From Magicicada septendecula (lineage: Eukaryota; Arthropoda; Insecta; Hemiptera; Cicadidae): a stretch of DNA of 64,000 bases. Shown piece after piece: positions 9,965-21,601 of this stretch. Positions within the stretch are counted from its first letter, which is position 1; each line of letters opens with the position of its first letter. The notes beneath the pieces were generated by a model, which was not told where the DNA came from, made no database searches, and worked only from the letters and a program-made list of their open reading frames with translations. The stretch lies in the NCBI GenBank assembly GCA_034769895.1, contig CM068367.1, forward strand, positions 690,174,268 through 690,238,267, written 5' to 3'. The translations under genes and the position numbers were made by a program.

Positions 9965-10699
9965 ATGCTTTCGGTATTCACAAAGATGAAGATTGTACAG
10001 CAAGCAAACAAATTACCAATAAAGGATATGGACTTTTTGGCTGGTGACGAAGGCAGTGCTAAACGTAAACATAGCCCGCTATTACCGAACAGTATTCGCT
10101 GTATCGTTACAGGCCCAAGTTCCTGTGGGAAATCAAATGTGCTATTCAACCTACTGTTTGATGCCAATGGACTACGTTTCCGCAACGTATACGTGTTTTC
10201 AAAATCATTATTTCAACCAAAATACAGAATGCTAGAAACAGTGATGAAATCACTCGCTGATGAAGGTTTAGGTTATCATGCATACAGCGAGAACGAAGAA
10301 GTCCCGCTACCGAGTGAAATCACCGGTCTCGACTCTGTTATCGTATTCGATGACGTATCATGTGAAAGACAAAACAATATTCGAAAGTATTTTGCTATGG
10401 GGAGACATAGCGGTGTGGACACATTCTATCTATGCCAGACATATAGCCAGATACCGAAACAATTGGTACGTGACAACGCTAACTTGTTGATATTGTTCAA
10501 ACAAGACGATCTAAATTTACGACATGCATACAATGATCACGTTAACATAGATATGAAATATGATGCTTTCAAAGACGTCTGCACGGAAGCGTGGAAGGAT
10601 CGTTATGGATTTCTAGTCATAGACAAAGACTCGTCAATAAATGAAGGTAGATATAGAATCGGCTTTGATCGATTCATAATTGTTTCCGACGAAGTATAA
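9965..10699 (+). CDS. FtsK/HerA-type genome packaging ATPase
   Basis: About 244 residues from the ATG at 9965 (an in-frame ATG at 9986 is an alternative; the frame also extends upstream without ATG). Walker A is GPSSCGKSN (about residue 50) and Walker B VIVFDDV (about residue 125), followed by the QTYSQIPKQL region that typically carries the sensor. This matches the A32-like packaging ATPases of Polintons and nucleocytoplasmic viruses, which drive DNA into the procapsid. The frame is intact, 46 nt before the next gene's ATG. Confidence 0.93.
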   Translation: MLSVFTKMKIVQQANKLPIKDMDFLAGDEGSAKRKHSPLLPNSIRCIVTGPSSCGKSNVLFNLLFDANGLRFRNVYVFSKSLFQPKYRMLETVMKSLADEGLGYHAYSENEEVPLPSEITGLDSVIVFDDVSCERQNNIRKYFAMGRHSGVDTFYLCQTYSQIPKQLVRDNANLLILFKQDDLNLRHAYNDHVNIDMKYDAFKDVCTEAWKDRYGFLVIDKDSSINEGRYRIGFDRFIIVSDEV

Positions 10700-10728
10700 A
10701 AGTGGTTGCACTGTAGTAATGTAATCAG
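10695..10728 (+). promoter_or_regulatory. TATA-Inr promoter of the acidic protein gene
   Basis: TATAAAAG at 10695-10702 overlaps the ATPase stop codon TAA (10697-10699). ATCAGTC has its A at 10727, 32 nt downstream. The next ATG is at 10747. Confidence 0.6.
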
Positions 10729-10746
10729 TCCTCTTGCTAACACGCG

Positions 10747-11663
10747 ATGGCGATGAATAAGGAGGAACGACTTGTGTATGATATAGATACGATAAGCGAC
10801 AACATAAGGAAAAAATATCATGCATTACAACACGGTATCAGAGAAGGTGACGAGAAGTTTAGAAAAAATTACAGACCGATTCTGGAACCGTTAGAAGCTA
10901 TTTCACGAAAGTTAAGTGGTGATATGATGGAGGAGGAGGAGGAGGAGGAGGAGGAGGAGGAGGAGGAGGAGGAGGAGGAGCAGCAGCAGCAGATAAAACA
11001 AGAAGAGCCTAAACAACACGTAATAACGGAAAACGAAAGTGGCACGCAGAGTCATAACGCTTCTCATTTCAGTGACGAGGACGCCTGGAACCCTAACTCT
11101 TCACATTTCAGTGAGGATTCATTAGCAAACAAATATATGCGTTTGTGCGAATCGGCGGACTGTAAACGGACTATAGATCGTATGTATGGTGTTCGATACG
11201 AAGGTGGTAAATTTATGATAGGTGATTCAAATGTGAAAATCGATGATAACGACAACTTTCATGTCAAAGGAAAAATTTACGAGGGTACACCTGGTCTGTA
11301 TGAACTTTTGTTTATGAAACTACCGAAAAAATACAATAAGGACGATATGAGGAAATATAAGTCCATACTACTACCAACCAACGGACACAAACAAAAATAT
11401 AAACACAATACGCGAATAAACAGTAACAGTGGCGTCAAGTACCGACTAGTAATATCTAAATTGTTTGCACGAAAACGTACAGGGATGGCTATATGGAGAT
11501 GAAACCGAACACTGCAATCGATTACGTGCATTGGGATGATCCTAACGAGTTGGTTAATAGATTGAGACTGTTAATGGCGTCTCAAAATAGTGGTCATACT
11601 GGTCATAGGAATGAAATCGTTTCGATATTGGAAGAATTACGCGAAGTCGGCATTATCATATAA
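10747..11663 (+). pseudogene. Conserved acidic Polinton protein, frameshifted near its C-terminus
   Basis: The main frame starts with ATG at 10747 and ends at 11502 (251 residues). It has a poly-Glu tract (about residues 61-77) followed by poly-Gln, a second acidic/Ser stretch, and a folded C-terminal half (MYGVRYEGGKFMIGD...GTPGLYELLF). Near 11480-11499 the conserved sense moves to another frame, reading YVHWDDPNELVNRLRLL and ending EELREVGIII at TAA 11661. That C-terminal motif is one I recognise from insect Polinton proteins of unknown function. The Glu tract is coded by a GAG-rich run and may be slippage-prone. Confidence 0.75.
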
Positions 11664-11692
11664 AAGCAGAAGCACCGATCTATAACCACCAG
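11659..11692 (+). promoter_or_regulatory. TATA-Inr promoter of the fibre-like gene
   Basis: TATAAAAG at 11659-11666 overlaps the TAA stop (11661-11663) of the preceding gene. CCAGTTC with A at 11691 lies 32 nt downstream, 14 nt before ATG 11705. Confidence 0.6.
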
Positions 11693-11704
11693 TTCTTCAT
11701 AAAT

Positions 11705-12458
11705 ATGAGTGTAGACAAGTTCGGTAGACACGACAGCGCTGTAAGAGTGCGAAAAGAAACTCATCGAAGTCTGCGTGAGGATATCGGTTTAGGAGTGACT
11801 AACGACGGTCACTTTGATGTGAAAAACAGATACGCAACTTGGGTGATCCTGAAGAGTTGCACGATGTTGTTTCTTTACAGTACGTAAAGGACGCATGCTT
11901 ACAGTACAAGAACGACGACGACGCTACCGTAGACGCAAAAGATCATCGAATAATAATGCTAAACGATCCGCTTAAATCAAGAGATGCAGCCACAAAACGA
12001 TATGTAGACGAGAAGAGTTTGAAAAAAGATCGTGCAGGTAACGTAATCGTTAATGACTGTCGCTAACGCGCGTGCAAGCACCTGTTGACTTCAAAGACGC
12101 AGTGAATTTAGAATTTTTACACGCACACACAATCAGTTTGCAAAGCGATGCTTTCTACGCTGCCGGAAGAAAAATTACGAATATAGCGAACGGTGTCAAT
12201 GACAAAGACGCAGTCACTGTACGACAAATGCACGAATTAAAATTACATATAAAGACCGAATTGTACAAGGTCACTCAGGTATTTTACGCTCATATAATCA
12301 ATCTAATAAAGTTTGTCTATAAATATCAAGACAGCGCGACACAGCGTTCAGTCCTGTCTGAATATATTGAAGAGGTGGGGCGTTTAATAGACGTTCTCGA
12401 TACGGAAACGGAAATCAAGGATTGGAGATCTGTTTACAAGAATGCACGTACTTCGTAA
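11705..12458 (+). pseudogene. Fibre-like repeat protein, two frameshifts
   Basis: Starts with ATG at 11705 (MSVDKFGRHDSAVRVRK). Coding sense moves frame near 11830-11845 and again near 12055-12070, then runs to 12458. It contains recurring units of the kind (I/L)xNLxDPxxxxDAVxxxYV (LGDPEELHDVVSLQYV, LNDPLKSRDAATKRYV, ANGVNDKDAVTVRQM). This is typical of phage-tail or fibre-like shaft repeats, followed by a helical tail. In Polintons such proteins are plausible surface fibres, but the function is inferred. It overlaps the start of the PLA2 gene by 17 nt. Confidence 0.65.
12318..12351 (+). promoter_or_regulatory. TATA-Inr promoter inside the fibre gene, for the PLA2 gene
   Basis: TATAAATA at 12318 is followed by TTCAGTC with A at 12350, 32 nt downstream. 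The PLA2 ATG at 12442 is 92 nt later. Same geometry as the other Polinton promoters. Confidence 0.45.
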
Positions 12459-13026
12459 GAAAAGAATGGGGCGTGGTGTAATTGGAAAAATACTTAAAAA
12501 CACTGTGCCCGCTATCGTTTCGTCAGTACCTACTTTGATTAATCGAGCGGTGGACGCATTACCAGTAGAATTACACCTACCCGGCTACCGATTCTGTGGA
12601 CCTGGAACAAAACTCAAAGAGAGATTGGCACGTGACGAGCGCGGAATCAACGAGTTGGACGAAGCCTGTCGCGAACACGATATCGCCTACGCAAGGTACA
12701 AAGACAACAGTCGAAGACGTATAGCTGATCGCGTTCTTGCCGACAAAGCGTGGGAACGAGTGAAAGATTGGAATTCCGGTGTTAGTGAAAGAGCGTATCC
12801 TGCTGCTGTAGCCGCCGCAATGAAAGCGAAATCGGCAGTGGGTGGAGGGAGCTCGCGTAGTGGTTGCAGAAAAAAGAAGAAGAAGAAGGGTTCAGGAATT
12901 AAACGTCAATCCGCGAACAAACGCAAAACGACCTGGAAACGCAAAACACTCCCAAGGCATAAACGTAACAATAAAAAAAAAATAGCGTCAGGTCTATACC
13001 TACGTCCTTACAGACAAAAAAACTAA
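12442..13026 (+). CDS. Phospholipase A2-domain virion protein with basic tail
   Basis: 194 residues (ATG 12442; ATG 12466 is an alternative). Residues about 45-85 carry the secreted-PLA2 signature: a YRFCGPGT calcium-loop motif and the LDEACREHDIAY catalytic His-Asp motif. This resembles the PLA2 of parvovirus VP1, which helps virions leave endosomes by cutting phospholipids. The C-terminal third is strongly basic (repeated Lys/Arg runs near residues 140-185), fitting DNA binding or nuclear import. A hydrophobic Val/Ile/Pro-rich N-terminus precedes it. The frame is intact. It lies between fibre-like and protease genes, consistent with a structural role. Confidence 0.88.
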   Translation: MHVLRKKRMGRGVIGKILKNTVPAIVSSVPTLINRAVDALPVELHLPGYRFCGPGTKLKERLARDERGINELDEACREHDIAYARYKDNSRRRIADRVLADKAWERVKDWNSGVSERAYPAAVAAAMKAKSAVGGGSSRSGCRKKKKKKGSGIKRQSANKRKTTWKRKTLPRHKRNNKKKIASGLYLRPYRQKN

Positions 13027-13065
13027 TTTGCATACCAGTGCGTGCATTGTCTGACAGTGATTTGT

Positions 13066-13136
13066 ATGTGTACGCAAACTTTTGAAAATACCTTATTTCA
13101 GAGGAGTTTTTATGCGTAACACTTTACCACACACAC
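13066..13136 (+). repeat. Protease 5' segment shared with the TIRs
   Basis: This stretch, including TTTTGAAAATACCTTATTTC and GCGTAACACTTTACCAC, recurs with few changes in both TIRs (about 18609-18684 on plus; about 1717-1790 on minus). It spans the last bases before the protease and its first conserved residues. Confidence 0.85.
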
Positions 13137-13387
13137 AACCATGGAAGAATGAGAGTGCAGTTGTTAATCTGGAAAGTGCAGAAGGACCTGGTACGCACTG
13201 GGTTTGCTACAAGAAGCGAAACAAACAAGTTTACTACTATGATGCGTATGGTAATATGCAGCCACCTCTTGAGCTGACACAGTATTTTGGAACCGACACT
13301 GACATTTACTACAATTACGAGCGTGAACAGCCACCACACACAGTCATCTGTGGGCATTTATGTTTGGACTTCTTAACGCGTGAGTGA
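13112..13387 (+). CDS. Adenovirus-type cysteine protease (N-terminus short)
   Basis: Catalytic triad visible: His in GTHWV, Asp in YYYDAYGN, Cys in CGHLCLDFL. This is the adenain/Ulp1-like maturation protease of Polintons, which cleaves capsid precursors. The frame is open from 13061, but the first ATG is at 13112; the conserved IPYFRGVF motif lies before it, so that ATG would drop conserved residues. No good upstream start or in-frame splice acceptor is visible. The protein (about 92-109 residues) is shorter than the adenovirus enzyme. It may be truncated, use a non-ATG start, or be spliced. It ends 15 nt before the minor capsid ATG. Confidence 0.82.
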   Translation: MRNTLPHTQPWKNESAVVNLESAEGPGTHWVCYKKRNKQVYYYDAYGNMQPPLELTQYFGTDTDIYYNYEREQPPHTVICGHLCLDFLTRE

Positions 13388-13402
13388 TCAGTAAGCGACA
13401 AG

Positions 13403-14104
13403 ATGTCTTCGCTGTCGGTCTCCTTAACAGGCACGAATGCTGCTGCTCTTGTATGTGACTTTTTCCCGCCTCTCGAACTAACAAACGGTGAATGGTATGT
13501 AGGTCTATTGGACTTTACTACATACAACAGTATACCGAACGTGATTGAGGGAAAAAACAATGTGTTTCCAGTACTACGGGACGGAACAACGTGGGACTTG
13601 ATAACGTTACCTACAGGTGCTTATGAAATCGGTGACATAGAAGCCTTCCTCAAAAAGCAGTTAGGAGACTCAAAGATTAGTCTACGTCCTAACAACAATA
13701 CACTGAAATGTGAGCTGACTTGTGCACTGGATATTGACTTTCAACAAACAGTGTACGGTATCGGTGATATGTTGGGTTTCAAGGAAAAGCGTCTGCTTGA
13801 AGCGAATAAAACTCACACGTCTGACGCCACAGTTAACATTATAAAAGTGAACAGTATACTGATAAGGTGTAATATAGCGCAAGGATCATACAAGAACGGT
13901 AAAAACGAGCACACACTGCACTCGTTCTATCCGTCAGTCGAACCAGGATTCAAAATAATTGAATCACCTACAAACGTCATATACCTACCTGTGAATGTGA
14001 GTCGTTTGGACAACATAACATTATCTTTACACGATCAGGACGGTGACGTAATAGATTTTCGCGGAGAAGTCATCACTGTGCGTTTACATCTAAAACGACT
14101 ATAG
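13403..14104 (+). CDS. Minor capsid protein (penton-like, single jelly roll)
   Basis: 233 residues from ATG 13403. It is placed between the protease and major capsid genes, the usual Polinton order. The sequence is beta-rich with motifs known from Polinton minor capsid proteins: an N-terminal GEWYVGLLDFTTYNSIPN segment, LPTGAYEIGDIEAFL, IGDMLGF, and a C-terminal DFRGEVITVRLHLKR strand. It is expected to form the pentameric vertices of an icosahedral shell. The frame is intact. A weak TCAGT at 13388-13392 lies just upstream, without a convincing TATA box. Confidence 0.88.
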   Translation: MSSLSVSLTGTNAAALVCDFFPPLELTNGEWYVGLLDFTTYNSIPNVIEGKNNVFPVLRDGTTWDLITLPTGAYEIGDIEAFLKKQLGDSKISLRPNNNTLKCELTCALDIDFQQTVYGIGDMLGFKEKRLLEANKTHTSDATVNIIKVNSILIRCNIAQGSYKNGKNEHTLHSFYPSVEPGFKIIESPTNVIYLPVNVSRLDNITLSLHDQDGDVIDFRGEVITVRLHLKRL

Positions 14105-14106
14105 AC

Positions 14107-14280
14107 ATGGGCTTGTACTTTGTTTCTTCGCCACCGCTGCTACCACAGTCGTCAGTAATAAAAAAAGAAGAAGAAGAAAGATCAGTTAGGAAACGCATCA
14201 GTACTCGTTCGAAACTGAAACGATTAACATCAGTTAACCGTCGTTTCCTGATTTCACTGGGTTTTGTTGTAAACAAGTAA
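14107..14280 (+). CDS. 57-residue basic protein between minor and major capsid genes
   Basis: An ATG at 14107 opens 57 codons ending in TAA 14278-14280, one base before the major capsid ATG. It begins 2 nt after the minor capsid stop. It has Pro/Ser residues, a KKEEEE stretch, then a basic helix-like segment ending NRRFLISLGFVVNK. The tight packing and the LTxxNxxFLxSLGF-like ending, which I recall from small Polinton proteins at this place, argue that it is real. By position and charge it might be a core protein comparable to adenovirus pX/mu, but that is inference. Confidence 0.6.
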   Translation: MGLYFVSSPPLLPQSSVIKKEEEERSVRKRISTRSKLKRLTSVNRRFLISLGFVVNK

Positions 14281-14281
14281 C

Positions 14282-15520
14282 ATGGCGAGTGGAATATTAT
14301 CTGTGGAGCAGCAACCGTTCTTTGAAGACAGTATCACACACTTTTCATTTCACTCACACGCACCGTACGCAACAACAAGATATGGAAACAATGATGAAAT
14401 ACGTGTGCCAATACAACAACAGGACGTCTTTATACTGCCGTCAGAAAGTTTCCTCTACATCGAAGGCAAGTTGGTTAAAAACCCTAGTGTGGCTGCAGAT
14501 ACTGCACTGAATGTGGAACTGGTGAACAATGCTATAGCATTTCTCTTTGAAGAGATTCGTTACGAGTTGGCTGGAGTGGTAGTGGACCATACCAGAAACG
14601 TCGGTGTTACGTCAACTATTAAAACTTTTCTATCACTCAACAACAACACACGTGACGCAATGGAAAACGCAGGTTGGGTGGCGCCGACCAAGAACGTATT
14701 AAAAGTGAATGATGACGGTGAATTCAACTTTTGTATACCACTGAAAATGCTAATGGGATTCGCAGAAGACTATACACGCATCGTGCTGAACGTGAAACAA
14801 GAACTTATACTCCTACGCACATCTACCGACATAAACGCTACGGTTTTAGCAAGCGGACAAACGACTGCTAATTGTGTTCTTGAACTAGATAAAGTTTACT
14901 GGAAAATGCCTTATGTACATGTAGCTAATGCGTACAGATTACCACTGTTACGACTCATAGAGAAAGACCACCCGATAACTATGCCTTTTAGGACCTGGGA
15001 GTTGCACGAGTATCCTGCCTTACCACAGACTAAAAGGCAGAATTGGATTGTCAAGACCTCGAGTCAGCTAGAAAAACCACGCTTTGTTGTGTTAGCGTTT
15101 CAGACAGCAAGAAAGAATGTACTGGCAGCACACGCCGATGAATTTGATCATTGTAACGTGATCAATGCGAGACTGTTTCTAAACGACAAGTATTATCCTT
15201 ACGATAATTTAAACTTGGATATTGGGAAAGACCGTTTTGCATTATTGTACAATATGTACGCCAGTTTTCAAAGTTCGTATTACCACCGTTTAGACGGCAG
15301 CCCAGTACTGACACCGGAATTATTCAAATCAAAAGCACCGCTGTTTGTTTTCGGTTGTAGCAGACAAGACGAAGCACTTAAGTCTTTAGCAGTTGATGTA
15401 CGTTTAGAATTTGAATCGTCAATGAATTTTCCTACACAGACGACCGCCTACTGTATGATACTACATGATTCGCTTGTAGAATATACACCATTGACCAACA
15501 CAGTACATAGACGTGTTTAA
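14282..15520 (+). CDS. Major capsid protein (double jelly roll, hexon-like)
   Basis: 412 residues from ATG 14282, intact. The N-terminus (DSITHFSFHSHAPYATTRYG) and segments such as EIRVPIQQQDVF and LPSESFLYIEGKL are characteristic of Polinton/adintovirus major capsid proteins, which form trimers with a double jelly-roll fold. The length is near the lower part of the usual range (about 400-650). It is the last gene of the plus-strand block and is followed by AT-rich repeats and an AATAAA. Confidence 0.92.
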   Translation: MASGILSVEQQPFFEDSITHFSFHSHAPYATTRYGNNDEIRVPIQQQDVFILPSESFLYIEGKLVKNPSVAADTALNVELVNNAIAFLFEEIRYELAGVVVDHTRNVGVTSTIKTFLSLNNNTRDAMENAGWVAPTKNVLKVNDDGEFNFCIPLKMLMGFAEDYTRIVLNVKQELILLRTSTDINATVLASGQTTANCVLELDKVYWKMPYVHVANAYRLPLLRLIEKDHPITMPFRTWELHEYPALPQTKRQNWIVKTSSQLEKPRFVVLAFQTARKNVLAAHADEFDHCNVINARLFLNDKYYPYDNLNLDIGKDRFALLYNMYASFQSSYYHRLDGSPVLTPELFKSKAPLFVFGCSRQDEALKSLAVDVRLEFESSMNFPTQTTAYCMILHDSLVEYTPLTNTVHRRV

Positions 15521-15830
15521 GTCTTATTTTATACATATTTTGTAAATACTAGTTTTAAATATATTTTCATATTTGTAATATTATAATATTGGAGCTGTGT
15601 GTGTATGTATTTTAATTGTAAAACTAGTTTAGATATATTTTAATACTTGTAACAATATAATCTTGGAACTGTGTATGTTTTTTTTTTTTTTTTTAATTGT
15701 AAATACTAGTTTAGATATATTTTCATACTTGTAACAATATAATCTTGGAGCTGTGTATGTATTTTTAATTGTAAAAACTGTTTAATATAATCTTGGAGCT
15801 GTGTGTATGTATTTTTAATAAATGTATATA
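15521..15830 (+). repeat. Tandemly repeated 3' UTR with polyadenylation signal
   Basis: About 3.5 copies of a 50-90-bp unit (AATTGTAAATACTAGTTTAGATATATTTTCATACTTGTAACAATATAATCTTGGAGCTGTG type, shown here only by its parts: ACTAGTTTAGATATATTT and ATAATCTTGGAGCTGTG). AATAAA at 15817-15822 is a plausible poly(A) signal for the major capsid transcript. Confidence 0.65.
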
Positions 15831-18004
<2,174 letters not shown>

Positions 18005-19412
18005 AGCGGTTTGTAAACTATATTTTAAGTTTGTGTACAGTGTTGTAAATATATATTTAATTATTTAAAACAAATTATGGTTTATTTTAATTTATTTCGT
18101 TATAAACCTCCGAATATGCATGCAATTATTTGTATAGTAATCAGAAATGTGTGAGAGAGAGAGAGAGAGAGAGACATTTTAATAATTTGCAGGTTGTATC
18201 TTACAATCACGAAAATTATTATTTAAACTGATAATTGTTTTATTAAAATCTTACAATGACGAAATATTATTATTTCATTGTTTACGATATATATTTTATT
18301 AATGCAAAAATGAATTTCTAAAATTACAATGGTCTGTAAACCATATTTAAGTTTGTGTGTGTGTGCATACATAGTTAATCTTTCTATCACTAATTACCAC
18401 ACTGAATATAACTATCTAATGACGAAATATTATTATTATTTCATTGTTTACGATATATATATTTAATTAATGCAAAAATGAATTTTTAAAATTACAATGG
18501 TCTGTAAACCATATTTAAGCTCGTGTACACATACAAATCGCTTTGAATAAGGGAATTCTTGTCAACGTTTGCAGCGAGAGAGAGACATACACAATGTGTG
18601 TGTATGTGTATGTGTACACAAGACTTTTGAAAATACCTTATTTCAAGGAGATTTTTTTATGCGTAACACTTTACCACACACACAGACTTGGCAGTATATT
18701 AATTTCTAAATCGTGGTCAATGACTGTCATGTGTCAAAATTAGAAGTAGGACGCAACGAGGTATCGTGATCGATAACTGTGTCTAGAGAAAAGAGAGAGG
18801 AGGGGAGAGAGAGTTGATATCGAAGTCGTCAACAGTCATATAATTTACTATACACTATAATGCGTCTGCTAATATAGTTTGAATTTCCCACCGAAGAAAA
18901 ATGTTGGCAGATCTGTTCTATACACAATAATGCAGGATTGGTAACCCTAATCATATATTTTAATATACACTATAATACACACACATATCAAGTTTGAACC
19001 CATACATAGGTTGGTAAACCTGATCATATAGATTTAATATACATTATAACACACAACAAATTTGAACTCATGCAAGGTTGGTAACCCTGATCATATATTT
19101 AATATATACACTATAGTGCATCAAGTCGGAACACCCCCACCCACCACCTTTGGGATGCTGCGGGTCCAGCTGATAGAAAGTGATCTAGGCTCGCGAAAGG
19201 CGGCATATAAAAAAATAAAAAATTATATTCGCGGATGCTGTGGTCCAGATACGCGAAAAAGTCGCGGATGCTGTGGTCCAGTACGGGTCCATTGGTGGTG
19301 GGGAGAGCGTGGGAAAAAATCTTGGACCGCGGGAACGGCGGCATCTCTTTGATCTAGACCGTGGGAAAGGCGGCATTCCTTTGTGAGTCAGGACCCCCAT
19401 TTCCCCCCTACT
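18005..19412 (-). repeat. Polinton terminal inverted repeat, right
   Basis: About 1408 bp, reverse complement of the left repeat. It includes the protease-derived fragment at about 18609-18684 in the sense orientation. The near identity of the two arms, in an element whose genes are visibly decayed, suggests either recent insertion or homogenisation between the arms. Confidence 0.93.
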
Positions 19413-19418
19413 GATAGA
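19413..19418 (+). repeat. Target site duplication GATAGA, right
   Basis: Exact copy of 981-986, directly after the TACT terminus of the Polinton. Gag coding sense resumes through it. Confidence 0.93.
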
Positions 19419-21338
19419 GTGTTAGAATCCCTAAGGTATAATCACCCGGTAGAAGAACTTTATACCACACTAATAAGACATTTCATTCCAACCGGTATCT
19501 ACGAAGAATTGAAGCGAAACTTAGTACTTCGTGTACAAGGCACATACGAGAGATTAGCTCATTATATATCTGAGGTAAGAGAATCTGCTTTATTGCTACA
19601 AGTTAAATGGAGTGAACAACAGTTAGTAGACACTATCTTAGTAGGACTATCCCCCGAGGAGCGATCTCGCCTAGCACTCATGAAGCGACCTACCACTTTC
19701 ACCGAACTAGAACTATGTTGTATACATTCATCCAACGTCTGGTATTCTGACCAGAATAGACGCGTTTCTATGTCCCAGAGTCAACACAGAGATTCATTCC
19801 AAACTCGACCAATTGGAAATGATACCCGAAACTACCGCGATAAGCGATTCGTAAGTACATATAAAACCCAAAGCTATCCCCATGTTTCATACTCTAAACC
19901 AAAACCCCGACAACCTCCGAGCGAAGTAAATGAGGAAAGAAGATGCTATAACTGTGGAAAGGCCGGACATATTAGCAAGTTATGTAAACAAAAGCGCTAT
20001 CAACAGAAAACCGACCAATCAAAAAAACATGTGAAGCTGGAAGAACGAAAATCCTACGTCTTCCGAAGCACCAGAAGGAAAGGTAACAACAATAATAAGC
20101 ATCAAATAAAAATAAATAAAAATAAACGCACAGACCCTTACTTAACAAGATTTATCGAGAAGTGCAACTCTATTGGTGCATGTAAAACAAGTATATGCCA
20201 ACTACCCTATGTACAGATAGACCTTGGAGCAACGAATACCCTTGGTTTAATTGATTCCGGATCTACCCGTAGAATAATTAGTAAACAGTTATCCACCTTA
20301 TTAGCTAATCATAAACTGATTAAACGTAGCCAAATGGTGAACATAAAGTGTACCACCGCAAATAAACAAAACCTAAAGATATCGCACAGTATTACGGTGA
20401 AATTAAAAATAAAGAATTTTACTTGGTATATTCCCCTACTAGTAGCTGAAGAGTTAGGACAAAACTTAATATTAGGCGCGGATATTATAAGAACAACTGC
20501 CTTAATCCTTGCTATACATGCAAAACAATATTTCTTCAGATTTGATCGTACTCGAAAATATCAGTTCGACTCCGAATTAAGTAACGACGCTATTTGTGAA
20601 ACCGCAACTATTAATTCAGAGCATCATGAATCGAGTCTGAGTCATTTAAAAGGAAATGAGAGACTAAGAATCCAAAAGTTAATAAAAGAATTTTCTACTG
20701 TACTCACTCCCAAGTTAGGATTAACCCATTTAATCGAATATAAAATAAATCTTAGTGACAACAAGGCAATACGACTCCACCCATATAAATTATCTCCGCC
20801 CAAGATGGAAATAATGAGAAACCCCATTAACAAACTCCTTGATCAGCACGTCATTGAACCGTCAACGTCTCCATACTCATCACCTGCATTCCTAGTACCA
20901 AAAGGAACTGACAAACATAGACTAGTCGTGGATTATAGACAACTAAATAAGAGTATAGAATTTGAATCGATACCACTGCCCGACATTCACAGTGCATTTC
21001 ACTATTTTACAAGAGCGAAAATCTTTACCATAATGGATCTCAACCAAGCATTCCATCAAATCCCACTAGCTGAGGAATCCAAACATTTAACTGCTTTTGC
21101 TGTCCCATTTAATCTATATCAATTTACGAGAGTACCATTCGGTATATCACAACGAAGTTCAGTATGCAGCTGACTGTTAGAAAAAATTTTCCATGATGTT
21201 AAATTTAAATTTGTATATCATTATCTTGACGATATAGTAGTATATAGTGAGTCAATGGATCAACATATTGATCACTTGCGTGAAGTATTATCCAGGTTAA
21301 AAAGAAAGCCGGACTGACCGTAAACCCGAGTAAAGTTA
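19413..21338 (+). pseudogene. gag-pol: gypsy-1 gag 3' part, protease and RT start
   Basis: Continues the gag sense from 986. A CCHC zinc knuckle (CYNCGKAGHISKLC) lies near 19950. The aspartic protease site LIDSGST lies near 20246 and matches the D-S/T-G rule. RT begins near 20820 with conserved FLVPKGTDKHRLVVDYRQLN and MDLNQAFHQIP (motif A). Gag and pol share one frame, so no frameshift signal is needed. The frame ends at 21171-21173; the active-site box YLDD (near 21220) is in another frame, so an indel lies near 21150-21175. Confidence 0.85.
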
Positions 21339-21601
21339 GTTATGAAAGATATCCGGGCTGTTTGGCCGTGGTCCCTGGTTAAAAACAAAACCAAACGTTT
21401 CGGCAGCTCCACTGGCTGCCATCATCAGTGGTAAAATTTTCTGCACTTTGGGTGTCTACGTGCAGGCCGCCCACTGATGATGGCAGCCAGTGGAGCTGCC
21501 GAAACGTTTGGTTTTGTTTTTAACCAGGGACCACGGCCAAACAGCCCGGATATCTTTCATAATTCAAATGACACCGGCCGTGAAAGCCTAAGGAATAATT
21601 T
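21339..21601. mobile_element. 263-bp foldback insertion with hammerhead-like cores
   Basis: It interrupts gypsy-1 RT and is flanked by the 13-bp direct repeat CCGAGTAAAGTTA (21326-21338 and 21602-21614). Arms of about 93 bp (21340-21432 and 21470-21562) are almost perfect inverted repeats around a 37-bp centre, followed by a unique tail. Each arm contains CTGATGA, a GGCAGC/GCTGCC stem and GAAAC (21474-21505 on plus; 21397-21428 on minus). That is the core of a hammerhead ribozyme except for one extra base before stem II. Target-primed insertion of a Penelope-like or SINE-like element would fit the 13-bp duplication. Confidence 0.75.

Noticed and set aside
19062-19352. 96-codon frame in the right TIR and its mirror at 1047-1337, plus overlapping frames on the other strand
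   Set aside because: The GC-rich TIR opens several frames at once on both strands, with no recognisable domain; a DNA-level repeat function is more likely.
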